Source of the DNA: Micromussa lordhowensis
Taxonomy: Eukaryota; Cnidaria; Anthozoa; Scleractinia; Lobophylliidae
Assembly: GCA_964020085.1 (NCBI GenBank)
Contig: OZ026606.1
Coordinates: 13,878,297 to 13,942,296, forward strand
Reading direction: 5' to 3'
Length of the DNA stretch: 64,000 bases
A model generated the notes under the pieces. It was not told the origin of the DNA and did not search any database. It saw only the letters and a list, made by a program, of their open reading frames with translations. Of this stretch, positions 10,111 to 22,800 are shown piece by piece (the stretch's first letter is position 1; every line of letters begins with the position of its first letter). The position numbers and the translations under genes were made by a program.

Positions 10111-12882
10111 CAAAATACGGCCTTCAGGTAGAACCCCGCCTTTTATCCGCCTTAAATCCCCCATGCTTAGGGTAGTTTCTAAGAATCTCGTGATGTTCCG
10201 CAAGCCTCTCCATCGTGTTGTCAGAATATTGATTTCCGATTAATGTGTCACTCAGTAGTCCCCAGCCTCTTTCTTTCCGACAAAAAATAGTTAACTTGGA
10301 TTTTCCATAATTTTCTAGTTTGCAGCACTATCCGAGATTTTGATGGGTCATTATAACCACTCTTTATCAGTTGATACTACAATCATGGTATCAAAACTCT
10401 CCCAACCATTGGTGAACACGTTGTTAACATTTTCGTGACACAATAGGTTACCATAACAGCAGTATGACCTGCTAAAAATACCTTTAATTATTGCTTTAAG
10501 GGCTTATAATTCAACAAGAAGCTATTTCTCAGAAGGGAATAGTGTTTCGTTTCCGAAAAAAAAAGATGAGAAAGGCGGCTGGGGTTTTGATATCTTGTGC
10601 ACAAGAGGTCCCGAGGTGAGGGGGATTTGTGCTAATGCGCCGCTTTGCGCCGCACTGATCCCCTCAGTTGACAGAGCCTGGGGTTTTTCGTCTAGGCGAG
10701 GTGTAGTACAGAAACTATTTATTTAAGTTGTCTACACATATATCAATTATTACAGTCAACACCCTTCGAAATGCAGCTAGGTGCACTCCCCGGCTTTTAT
10801 CGGCTTCTTAGGTATATCCAGCCTCAAAGGTTATGGTTTTTTTTAACACATTTTGGTCAGAAATAGACTACCGATTTTGGTCTTAAGCTGGATATGTTTT
10901 TTGCATTCGTCGTGAATTAGGTATGCTTTTTAGAAGTATAATTTTTTCGTGATTATCGATAAGACCAGCAACTATAGCCATTCAAAATACCTTAAACATC
11001 ATTCTGAACTAGGGAACTAAGGCAGGTCTGAAACAGGGTATTAATTTAAGGGTCAGGTCATAGATAGGGTAGAAAAATCGCAGATTTTGGTCTTAAATAG
11101 GGGAAGTGCTTCGAGACGCGGGCCTTACAGCAAATACAAATAAAGCTAAGAGGCAAAAGCATTTCACCCATAATTTTTCCATTTTTGTCATACTTGTCCA
11201 ATACTCTGACAAATTCACTTAGCACATTGTATTGTATTCTATTGTATTGCGTCGTTCTCAATTGTATTGTGTTGTTAATCTATTGTTATGTGGACATAAT
11301 ACAATACCGATGCTAAGTGAATTTGTCGGAGTATTGGACAACCCTCATTTTTGTGTCAGACAGCGCTTGATACGAATGGATGCGGCATTCTACGTTTTGT
11401 TGTCAATGACGCAGTATGTTTTTCGTCTCAAAGAGGACATCTTATGTGTGATGACAGTTGTGCAGTTATTCCTCCACTTTTGCTTGAATATTAGGAAGTT
11501 TTCATGGAGACCAGCTCTTGAAATGCCGCGGTACGTCAAAATACAAATTTTCTTATTTTTATAAGCGCACTCTCAGAGTTGTGGCGGAAATTCAACTAAA
11601 TCTGGAATATGTCGACACCTCCGATATAAAGAAACCCAATATACCAAAGCCATGTTGGGCCTATGATTATCTTCCACAATATATCGTTCAAGCGTTTTAA
11701 GTGCGTGTCTTTTTCCCGTAAACAGCCACAGAAAAGTTGTAACTCTTGACAATTAATCAGATCAAAATTATCTCGCCATACTTATGATCTTAATCACATT
11801 TAATTCAAGCACGGTAACAGATATCTTCGTTTCTCTAGAGTACATCGCTTAACAGTCTGACTTAGAACCATTTAACTCGCCAATTATTTCTACCTGTATG
11901 ACATTTTCAGTTCCTTTTGTCTTGGTGTCACGAAATTAAATTTGGTCTCAACAAGTTATTTTTGCTGAACATGTTGACCTTGTGAATTACAAGCGTTACT
12001 CTGATAACATTCATACTTAATATGTCAATATAAATCACTCTGAAACGGAAAACAGTACCATTTCTTTGTTGAAGTAAACAAAACTAACTGCTTCCATCGG
12101 CTTAAAATATCGCATTGGCGGACAAATCGCGTGTTGTGGTGTCTCTACCTCGAAAATATATTTCCTTTTCATTATCACTAGCCGATTAGACGTCCAGTTT
12201 GTAGTTTCTTGCCTAATGTAATAACGAGAAGCGATAGTTTCAATCGTAATTCCCCACTTTCGTACGAGACAACAACTGAAATATTGCACCTTGTTTTGGC
12301 GGAAATTTTCCGCCGTATTTACATTAACATTTAAGAACTTTACTCTGATTGGATATTACCACCACTATCTAAATAGTTCACCACCGAACTGAAAACATTA
12401 CCGTTAGGTTTCTGAGGAAACGAAACAAAAAACGGCACTGCGAATTTTGTTCTCATATTATCAAATTTTGATAAGCATTGGTTACCAGAGATCTGTTGCT
12501 CGTGACTCGTAATGCAGCAGAATACCAATTAATCAGGTATCTCAAATTTGGGTGAAACTGAGCTTACGGTGGTAACTTTCTTGACAGGTCGAACATCTGC
12601 GAATTTCTTTTTCCCACTCCCTCTTACCCTGTTCTTGATTTAATGTTGATAGAGCATAAAAGCAGCACAATACTGTACAATATTGAACAAATATATAACT
12701 TGCGAAATTATTTAAAAGTTAGTTTAAAAGTTTAAAATTACTCTGATAATCTCCAACGTATTTCCGTAAATAGTTCATTTCTCGACAGTCTTGTCTTGAA
12801 AGCATCTCGTTAAAGGGTTTTCATCGTTCCATATGAGAACACTTTGTCTTTGTGACACAGTGTCAGACAAAGTAATGCAATG
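10111..12882. other. Intergenic stretch with scattered repeat relics
   Basis: No gene supported. It holds a copy of a dispersed repeat at about 10310-10400 ('gattttgatgggtcattata' and flanks), which recurs at about 49250-49320. It also holds relics of a G/C-run 'ggttatggtttttt' type repeat at about 10790-10900, related to 20520-20600, and a hairpin element listed separately. The minus-strand kinase gene begins its last exon at the right edge. I see no clear polyadenylation signal for it. Confidence 0.4.
11195..11340. mobile_element. Hairpin element (146 bp)
   Basis: Arms of 30 bases are nearly perfect: 'tgtccaatactctgacaaat' at the left, 'atttgtcggagtattggaca' at the right. The loop contains several 'tattgtattg' repeats. 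Non-coding MITE. Confidence 0.65.
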
Positions 12883-15800
12883 TCATGAAGAATCCAAATC
12901 ATCAATGATCTCTTCCATATTTGGTCTCGCCTCAGGGTCCTTCTGAATACAACGCCGTATGAGGCCTCGAAACACGTGATTCGTCACCAGGGCTACTTGT
13001 TCCTCGCGCTGTTTGGGATCTGGCAATTCCCGGATGCACATTTCACAGAGGAGAACGCCAAAACTGTACACATCGATCTGTTGACAGCAACACAAAATAT
13101 CACCAGTAATCAATAAACCATTCTCATATATGAATGTCACCTTATTACTCTAGCTTGAGTAAGACACTCTGGGGGGGGGGGAGGGGGGAGAGGAAGGCTG
13201 ATATCATTAATGATGATGGTAAATATTGTGTAGTACAGATATTACAATTTACTGCACTAATGGTAAATTGACACACAGTTTACGAGACCGAGATTGGATG
13301 TCAGCTTGTAAAGAAGTTGCTGCTAACAGTTCATTAATGATCTCATTGCGTTCACCCAAAAGTAAAGATCACAAGGAGACAGCAATTTTTTTTCTTTTGT
13401 CTTTGCTGTGTGGGAGGCCTGGTTAGTGCACTCAACTCAGGATCGAGCAGTCAGGATTCAGGCCCTGGCTGGGGACATTGTGTTGTGTTCTTGGGCAAGA
13501 CACTTAACTCTCATAGTGCCTCTCTCCACCCCGAGTATAAATGGGTATTAAGTAGATTTAATGCTGGGGGTAACCCTGTGATGGACTAGCATCCCATCCA
13601 GGGGGGAGTAGAAATACTCCTGGTCACTACATGTTGCAGAAACCAGAGTCAAACACCAGTCTGATGGGCCACTTGGCTTACCTTTACCTTTGCTGTGACA
13701 ATGAATAACTACTTAATAATAACAAAAAGTGAGATCTTTATGGGGAAATCTCATACCAAGACCTTGCCATAATGACCAAGCGATAGGGAGGTCAATAAAA
13801 CAAGGTGGACGTCTGAGATTTTCCCGTAAAGACCAAAGGTTTGTTTATAAATATATTACTTTTTGCAAGCCCATAATCGGCCTGTGGGCATTCCAGAGAA
13901 TAATGTCTTAGAATTAACCAATCAGTGTGTGTTAGTTCGGCCACAAATACAAGCCATTTATTAATGAATTGTGTTAATGCTGGAATAATTTTATGTTATA
14001 TAAGGAACAGGATTATCTGTGGTAGCACACATTGGTAACCCTGACTTATTTTCCCTTGAGTAGATGAATTTCCACAAATTTCTTGCAAAATCGGCTGTTT
14101 TTTTCCATGAATTTGTCTTTGAAAATCCCACAAAATTTGACTTTTATTACGTGACCTATTAGATGCCCTGCATAAGAGACATCTCTATACTCAGACTTTA
14201 CTAGAAGAAATGTAAGTAATATATCAACTTCACCTTGACTGTTTGATTTGAGGTTAGTGCTTCAGGTGAACTGTAAATCATAGCTCCAGGGGCAATTGTC
14301 ATGGTCTGTTGCATGAAATTAGCAGTACCATAGTCAGATACTTTGCCCCTCCATTGGTCACCATGTTGCCATAGCAAGACATTAGCACTACTGATGTCGC
14401 GATGAATAATGGGAGGCTCACTTCTGTGCAAGTAATTGAGCGCTTGAGCTATATCCAGGGAGATAACAGAGGTATCTGTGTGCGAGAGAGGTCGCTGCTC
14501 TAACAATGCCCGTAAACTTGATTCCATGAGCTCTGTAACAAACAGAGGACTTCCTTCATCATTTGTTGCTCCAATGAACTGCAACAAACAAGGATGACGA
14601 CATCTTGAAGCAATGTTCATTTCTCTTTCAAACAAACGTCTATTATGAGGTGAGAGAATCAACTCGTGGATTTGTTTCACAGCCACTTTGCAGCTTCTGA
14701 ATCTTCCCATTATAACTGTTCCCCATCCACCAACCCCCAGGCAGGTATCAGTCAAGCGAATTTCATCCCGGGAAATGACCCAATCACATGGCTCTTTCTG
14801 TCGATACTCATCGAGTGCCTGCTGAGCTGTAGATAAAGTTGTTTCAAGTTCCTTGACATGTTCGTCTTTAGCTCTTAACTCTCTCTCTAAATTAACTACT
14901 CTTTGTTCGGCTTCTTCTTTGGCTTGTTTTGTTAGTTCCAGTTCTTCTTCAAGACTATCTTGTTGTTTCAATAATTCACCTCGCTGTTTCTCCCAGTGTT
15001 TTTCAATTTTTTCTTTTAGCTGTTGAATTCCATCAGGAGTACCTGTGAACCAAATTGAAGGAAAATAAAGAAATAGGAATTAGAAGTGGCAATTAACCCA
15101 CAGAGTGGCTGACAGATCACTAGGAAGTTAGAAAGGTTGTTTGTTGGATACTTATGTCAAGTATAGACCAACTGATATTGTCTCTGAAAAAGCCTCATAA
15201 TCACCATTGTTTGACTGCAAGTCGGGACTGCAAGCAGGACAGTTTTTAGCCCACTCACTGTCCAAACATTGCACCTCATTAAGAGGAATTTAAGTCTCAC
15301 CTCAGTAAACAAAAGAATTAACATCATGCAAAACTATTGTACTATAACGTATCCTTCCCTGGCTTACCATTTATCTATTTAAGTGTCCCCCATCTTGTTG
15401 TTATGCTTTTTAATACTTATTAACAAAATGCACTTCAAACCTGAGCTTATATCTTGCTCCTTCCTTTCAGCATCCTCACTGTTAAAAAATTGCATCCATT
15501 GCGGCGTGGATGGTGTCAGGAGTACGGATCCAACCATGCCACCATTACAGGTACTGGGCAGCCCTGTTAAGAATGGCAGCAGAGACATTGGCTTGGTGCT
15601 GCTAGGGCTTGTTTCTTTATTGAATCTGTTTAAAGAGCTGTCTGATACAAGCGAGGAGTGATCTGAGACACTTTCAGGGTGGTGAGTTGTTTCTGGCTGT
15701 AAGTTAACTGGTGAATAAGTACTTGTGCTGCTATCTAAAGGTCCTGTTGTGTTTGAAGGAACATACAGATTCTCATCCAATAATATTGAAGCTCTTGCCA

Positions 15801-15981
15801 AGTCCACACTGCCTGTGGCTTTGCCGACTGTTTTTTCTTCAAAGTAGTTGCTAAGAGAAGAATTGGCAGGTGGACTTGATTCATTGCCGCAAGACTTCCT
15901 CTTCCACAGGGGAAGCTTTGGTCTCCCCCTTTGAGAATCAGTTGCATCTGGCCTGTGGCCATCTCGCCAGCCTCTTGGCAT
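12883..15981 (-). CDS. TKL-type protein kinase with N-terminal coiled coil (3 coding exons)
   Basis: Coding exons are 15981-15441, 15042-14234 and 13077-12883. All junctions are GT/AG and phases agree, giving 514 codons. Residues 1-180 are low-complexity, Ser/Pro-rich and basic at the start; about 185-265 form a coiled coil; the kinase domain spans about 275-510. Visible motifs: glycine loop GVGGWG, lysine in VAVKQ (about K303), catalytic HRD (about D396), and DYG in place of DFG (about D417). APE appears as SPEAL, and the last exon starts IDVYSFGVLLCE. It is a TKL-class Ser/Thr (possibly dual-specificity) kinase; substrate unknown. A paralogue lies head to head on the plus strand with the same intron position and phase. 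A 5' UTR exon is likely at about 16459-16540, spliced to 16014. The third intron-free part of the C-lobe is short but complete to the HRD-to-RP segment. Active by motif content, not proven. Confidence 0.88.
13409..13697. mobile_element. SINE-like repeat in kinase intron
   Basis: This block in the last intron of the minus-strand kinase has the layout of a common coral repeat: 'ttcttgggcaagacactta' (about 13491), 'taatgctgggggtaaccctg' (about 13560) and 'gatggactagcatcccatcc' (about 13582), ending with a 'cttacctttacctttg' tail. The head is tRNA-like but diverged. Identification rests on recognising the consensus from memory. Confidence 0.6.
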
Positions 15982-16458
15982 TGTTTGTGTGATGTGAACC
16001 CCTCAGCAAGCAAGCTGCAAATAGTAAAGGAAAGATACATTATCAATAATTATTTACACCAAAATATAAGCTTAACAAATGAATTTGAGAATAAATATAT
16101 GATTAATTAAAAAACCTTGTATATGAGCTTACAAAAGGTCGCAAAATGTCCAATTTGTCTACTAAGCAAGCTTATTTTGTTGAACAAAGAACTGCATGCA
16201 TAATAAATGTAGGGGTTATACGGAAGTCTTTCCAGATAATGTATTAGCTTATTAGAGAAAACATACAAATTTACAATTAAGGGAAGTATTAAGCTTAAAG
16301 GTTGATAACCATAGCTAAAGAACTCGAGAAAGGAAATTCCCTTAGCAAAAAAGCTTAATGAGCTGATAACTTGGAGAGACAATTTCTTTGCCTAAGAACG
16401 AAATAAATTATCGAACGTATGAACATTATAAGCAAGGCAACAAACCTTTAATATTTAC

Positions 16459-16887
16459 CTAGAAACCTGATCAAAGATGCCAATGTTCTTTACACAACAG
16501 CGCCATCTTGAATCAAGATTCTCTCCCAGGCCTCCCACGGTTAATGAATTCACTATGGCGGAGGGAGTGTCGAAGGTGGGTTTCACAGTATTACTCGCCA
16601 CTGGTCTGCGTGAGAGAATTTCTAGAGTTTTGCTCTAACTTTCACTAGCCTGAAGAAATCGCCGTTGTAAAAATTCACAAGTGCTTTAGAAAGATCAAAG
16701 ATCGCGAGACACTGCCATCACCCAGATAGGCTCGTACTTTCGAAATCTGCAGAAATCGCGCCTCGTCATCGATCGTTTACTCACTTTCTTCGACTGGGTA
16801 ATAGTGGTGTTATGAAGTAATATTTATAGTAAGGGTGTGGCAGTTTATTTTTTCACCCTTGTAAACGCAAATCTCATCGCTTGAGCC
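16459..16887. promoter_or_regulatory. Probable shared promoter of the divergent kinase pair
   Basis: About 350 bases separate the likely 5' UTR exon of the minus-strand kinase (donor 'ctaggtaaat' on the minus strand, exon edge 16459) from the ATG of the plus-strand gene at 16888. At 16502-16512 'gcgccatcttg' read on the minus strand gives 'caagatggcgc', a good match to the YY1-type initiator-proximal motif. No TATA box is evident. A head-to-head arrangement with one short spacer is typical of bidirectional promoters; transcription start sites are not known. Confidence 0.45.
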
Positions 16888-19800
16888 ATGGAAAAGAGAA
16901 GTAATTTCATCCTTCTTCGCGACTTGGAAGACCCTTCGAACCAAGCTTCTGGTGTGTTGTGGGGAATGTTATCGAATTACGTGTATGGGACACTACCTCC
17001 GATAGCATTGAAAGGCGAATTATTTGAAGCTCTACCAGCAGATGAACAGCCTGTTGGAATCGAAGAAAAAATCGCCTTGCGTGGACTAAAGCAAAAGTGT
17101 TTGAAAGTCGAGTGTCCCAAAGAAGATTTACAAGCGATCAATGAACACGATGCTCAAATTTTACTCGCTGTTCAGTCGTATAGTGAAAGATGTAGGATGT
17201 TGAATGAACGGCAAAATCTTCTCCGTTGGGGTGTGAGCGAAAATGAAGGATGCCAGGTGCTTGTGTGGATGGAAGACTTGAAGAAGGATGTGGATGCCAT
17301 CGTTCATTATAAAGGAGCTCTACCACCCTATGATGGAATCATGTTCGGTGTTGAGATTGTGGTAAGCGTATTTCTTAAATTAACCCCTTGGTCAATATCG
17401 AAATTGTCTGAAACGTTTGTTATATATTTCTTCCCTGTCACCTTGAGAGAACTTGTTTTTAGTTTAGACATTTTACAATAGTACAAATATATTTGTTTCT
17501 ACACAGCCTCCTATAATCAAGAGGAATTAGTTTACAATTTTAACTACATAATTTAATATACAATATTAATGATCAATAAAAAAGGTGAATACTTCACACT
17601 AATTCTAAATATAAGAAGTTAATCGAGGTGTGATTTCCTGTTTGTAACAGTTATATGTTCCAGAGCTAGTGTGAAAGTGGGATAAAATAAGTTTTCGATG
17701 CTAAACTTGTCCAAATTTATTTCTCTATTTATCTGTCGGAGTGGACAAGTTTTGGTTCTCCTCATCGTTGGTCATTTACAGGCCATACAAAAAATGTTGG
17801 CATTCACAGTTTTCCTTCTGTAGGACCTGACTTTTGGGCCTCACTCCACGACAAATGAACTGACATCAGCTCTTTTGCTGTGGTTCTAACATGTAATAAG
17901 TTCCAACAGCTAATTCTGGTGGTGGATTTTATTCCCAGGAGGGTGGGGGAGGGGACCTCAGCTTGTGAGCTTCCTTGCAAGTGGTTTTACGTTGCAATCA
18001 TTTGGGTTGCAAACTGAATGGATAATTTTCATGAGACATATCACAGTTCACCAAGAGTTTTGCTTATGAGTGGCATTACAAGAAGCTATTTGCTACCATG
18101 CGTCCACGAATGGTAGAGCTATCAAATTTGCTGTGACACTTAAATTTACTGTGGCCCCTTGTTGTGATACGGACTGTTGGTGTTATACCAATAATGCACT
18201 AGCTTTTTGTATAGTAGGGAATTAAGGGACATACAATACTAGAGCGATCCAAACTGACGTTTGATTAAAGGCACTTTTTCTTCCCTACCCCCACCCTACA
18301 CTAAACATTTTTTTGTCAGACAAATGGATACAAATCCCCCTTGAAATACCCCATCAACTGGCCTGTTTGTAATGATATTAATGAAGAGTCATAAGATACC
18401 AACATGCCCTTTTGAATTCCCTTCATTAGGATTCGCGCTTTCGGAACAGAGGTACCACAGATGGAGTATTCAGATGCCAAAGATATTTCAGATGTTCCCC
18501 AGGAGCCGGATTATTTGTGTCGCTGGATAAACTTACAGTTCCTGCAGAAGAACCAGATGACAATGTGAAAGGTATTAAAAATACATTTGATAATTCAGTG
18601 TTGATTTAGATGCAGATTTAGATATCTGTTGCCGGGAGGTATGTTGGTTGAAATGGACAGTATCCATGTCGTAGGTCAAAATGAAATTCAGGTGAAAATG
18701 AAATTCCTTTGTCTCTTAACCCTAATTATTCATGGATCATGGGTAATAAGGGTTAGAAGACAAAGGAAATTGAGAATCAAACTAGGTTTAAATCATTTTC
18801 ACCTGAATTTCATTTTGACCTACAACATCCATCCCAATCATTATGAGTTCTCTTAGGGCGCGTTCCATTTGACCAAAAATCCCGATTTGAATTTCCGAAA
18901 TTTTCGTATGTTAAATGGAACGGTATTTTCCACCAGGCGAACCGATCTTGTTCTATTCCCGCTTGAGCACATTTCCCACCAAGAATTACTCGAGAAAATG
19001 CTGCGGGATCGTGATGAAGTGGCTGTCTTAAGTGCCGTATTAAGCTGCTTCGTGTGGAGAAGCTTAAAAAGCATTCTGAATTCAACTCTTCCTTGATATT
19101 TATGAGAGCAACTTACGAACTTTTCTCGCGAAAGAGTATGCAAACCGGGCGAACTGACCCACAGGAAATTCCGGCGGTACGACCAGTCCACAATTTTCCA
19201 GGCAATCAGATCCTAACGTTTTCGTTTTCGATCAAGAACAGGCTCGAGCCGTGGCAGATCATTTTGCATCCATTGTAGTGTCGACTCGACAGACTTACTC
19301 GCCGCCATCTTGTAGCTTTTCACGACTAAAGGAACTGGGGTCGATTCGAACCGGGTAGAAATGCCAAATGGAACAGGAAATTTCCGGAATTTCCAAAATT
19401 TCCAGAAAAAAGGACAACCTCCGGAGGTTGTCCACAATTTTCGAAACGAATTTCCAGAAACGTTCTGTTCCATTTGATTTTGTACCGGAATTTCCGGAAA
19501 TTTTGGTCAAATGGATCGCGCCCTTAGTTTCCACGTTGTGCTGGAAATTCCAAGGGGGAGGGGGGTCTCAAGAACCCATATTTTCAAAGGAAGGTACAAT
19601 ATTTAGGGGGGCTGTCAACCAAAGAAAAAACAGAGTGAGGGGTATGGAAATTTTCCGGAAGGGCACATTTACATAACCAAATGCCACTAAATATGCAAAT
19701 AAACTGGATAAAAGGACTCTTTGTAGCAAACTAAATATATATAAATTATTTGGGAAAGGAGTACAGGATTACAAGGATGAAAATGGATTACGGTTTTTTC

Positions 19801-22800
19801 TAATTTAATTTTTGTGACAAGCTGTTGAGAAATCAAAATTGCCTTTCTGGTGACATTTTGAATCTTTTAGTCATTGTTTGATATTTTTTTCCTGTCAGCA
19901 CTTGTCGGCTTTTTTCTCTTTTGTTGCACAATAATAACTGAAGGCAAGTTTGTAGCAAGCTCTGTTTTTTAAACAGGATACAAGCATGTAAAAGGTGAAT
20001 TGATCAACATGACACAAGCATGGAACGAAGAATTCACCTTTTTTATTCACTTGTCATGATACAGACATGTTTCAACTGGGACACTGTCTCTTCACTGATG
20101 ATTAGTTCATATCCTGTGATTAAAGATCCAAAGACCTGGGCAACCTTCTTTTCTGATTGTGGGCCACTAAGGAACTTTACTCTAACACAAATTATCACAA
20201 TCAGGCAACCAGTCCTGGAAAACAATTTTATGATCTTTCCCTTTTAGCTTGTGTAGCAACTGTTTCCTTTCCTTTTCCAGGCGGAGAGATCAAACAAATG
20301 AGTGAAGGAACGTGCCTGGAATGAGGAAAAAATTGGGGAGAATTGGGGAGGGGTGAGTGAGAGGGGAGAGGGGGTGGGGAGAAATCCCCCCTCCCCCTGC
20401 TCCTGGAAACACTTGCTACGCAGGCTATTTCCCTTTCGGTCTCATGGTCTACTACTAACCAACAGAGGACTAGTATTAGCCCCAGGGGGGAGGGGTTACT
20501 CCCTTATATGGTCTATATAGGTATGTGCAGCCCCAAAGGGTATGGTTCGTCAGCCATTTTGGTCATAGGTAGGGTATGGTTTTTGTACTCTACTCTTGAA
20601 TTGGGTTTGTTTTTAGATAGATAGATAGATAGATATTTGTTTATTTCGACCCAATGGCAGTCGTGACTGAATTGCTGGGTCAGAGTACCCGCCCCGAGTG
20701 TATTATCTAACTGACGAAGCCATATATCAATTACTGCATTTGAAATGCGACATACCACAGATATTTTTTGGTCAACCTGGCAAATGTGCTCCCTTGGACA
20801 TCTTTCTTACTTTGCACCAAAGTAAAGATTGCAGCTTGGCGGCCAAAACAGGGCACTTAAGTGAGAAGTCTCGCCAGCTATGCACACCATGTTTTTTTAA
20901 ACCAAAACCAATCGCCGCTGGACCTTTGCATTTTCCCACCCTCTCGGGGAGGGGGAGGGTATTACTCCCGTAAACTATGGATAGGTGTGTATGGCCAAAC
21001 CCTAAAAATGACACTGTTCAAGTGAAAAAACAAAAACTAAGAATGGCGTGAACGAGTCAACTCTAATTCGTTTCTGCAACGTTGTAAGTTAACCATCAGG
21101 CAGTATAATTTATTTTGTTTTTTTTGTTGAGCTGAGCATTTACGCACTGGAACTTTGGCTGATACAATTTCGGTTCCATATCTTAGGGTCACACTGGACA
21201 CACAATGTCAACAGGGACAAAAATAATACCCTACTCAAGGATCGGGAACCTCAAACAAAAACCATACCCTATCCCTCGACACATACCTATATAGTCAATA
21301 TATCAGAGTGCCTCGTAGCCCCGGGTGTTTTCCCCTGCCTGGAACCGGTCGAATGTTTCTTTGTTTCGAGTTTTGCATTGCGTCAACCTCGTTCCCATGA
21401 GCTTTTGTCTGGGAACGAGGATGTCCCTCACCGTTGGTTTTACCTCAGCGTTTAGAAACTGGTCGATAAAAACAGCAGCTACTTATCTTGCCCGTGCGGC
21501 ATAGGATTGTTATAGAGGTAATAGACCCATTTCAGTTAATTCCCAATCTGGAGGACAAAACAATAAGATTGTTTTGCATTTGAAAAGTCTGTTTCTCTCA
21601 GGGGAGAAAACAACCATTGTTTGTCCTCCAGATTGGGAATTACTGAAATGGGTCTATTGACTGATATTTGCGGCTTTCATTTCCATCTTTTTTAGAAGAC
21701 AACGAACAAGATGATTACACCTGTATAGAGGTCGAAACGAAGCCAAGCGGAGAGGACTCTGGGATGGAGAGTTCAGAACACTCATTAATGGAAGCAGAGC
21801 TTCTTCAAGCGAGGAGCGAGGCTTTGATTTTGGATGAAAATAATACAGATGGTTCAGAAACCACTGGCGAGCTTGATGGATGCAAGAGCGAAGAGTGCAG
21901 CAGTGATACTCTGCTAAAGGAAGACAAGTCAAGCGAAGATGAAGAAGAGGACTTTAAACAGTTATACCTGAAGGAGAAGAAGCTCTTGTATGAAGCCCAA
22001 TACCGTTTGAAAGAGAGCAAATTTAGGATTACCAGCTTGGAAAAACGGCTGGACGAAGAACTAGCAATTCGAGAGAAGCTTGCAGAGAAATGCAATGCAT
22101 TGCACAAGCATTTAAGCGAAGAAGCACTTCACAGAGCTGAGGCTGAAAGTCTCCTGGAGGAAGAACGAAGTAAGATTCGAAAAATGCAGAAACGGTTTGA
22201 TCGCGAGTGGGCGGAATTCGAGAGGCGTTTGATAGAAGAGCGGGCTGCGAAATCAGACATGGAGCGACAGTTAAATGACTCTAGGAGACAAATAGAAGAG
22301 GAGAGGAATACAACGGTGACGTTACAAAGAGAGTTGGAGGCTTTACGAGAAAGATTAAATCATGAAGGAGAGTTCGAACAACAAAGACAACAACAACAAC
22401 CACTACAAGAAACAGTCCACAGTGAAACGCACGCGGTCGAGGCTCACCCAGTCTTAGAGTCGCGTGACTGGATTGTCAGTCGAGATGAGGTGGAAGTGTC
22501 GGAAGAGAGAAGTCTGGGCACTGGTGGTTGGGGCGTCGTGAAAGAAGGGAAATTTCGCGGATGTAGAGTGGCTGTGAAGCAGATCCATGAACTGATTCTC
22601 TCCCCACACAACAGACGCTTGTTTATGAGGGAGATGGGCATTGCCTCCAGATGTCGCCATCCGTGCCTGCTGCAGTTTATCGGAGCTACGAATGACGATG
22701 GCGTACCTTTGTTTGTCACAGAACTGATGGATATCAGCTTACGAGACCTGCTTGAGAAACAGCCTCTCGACAAAGCCGAGGTAATCACCATTGCACTGGA

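Noticed and set aside
18629..19676. Cluster of overlapping open frames on both strands
   Set aside because: All fall inside two TIR elements whose inverted repeats keep frames open by chance.
20302..20520. Possible extra exon of the fusion kinase after 'ttccttttccag' at about 20280
   Set aside because: Translation in the required phase gives no domain-like sequence, and exon 2 already joins exon 3 in phase without it.
21805..22791. Minus-strand open frames opposite the kinase exon
   Set aside because: Shadows of the real coding strand; no domain.
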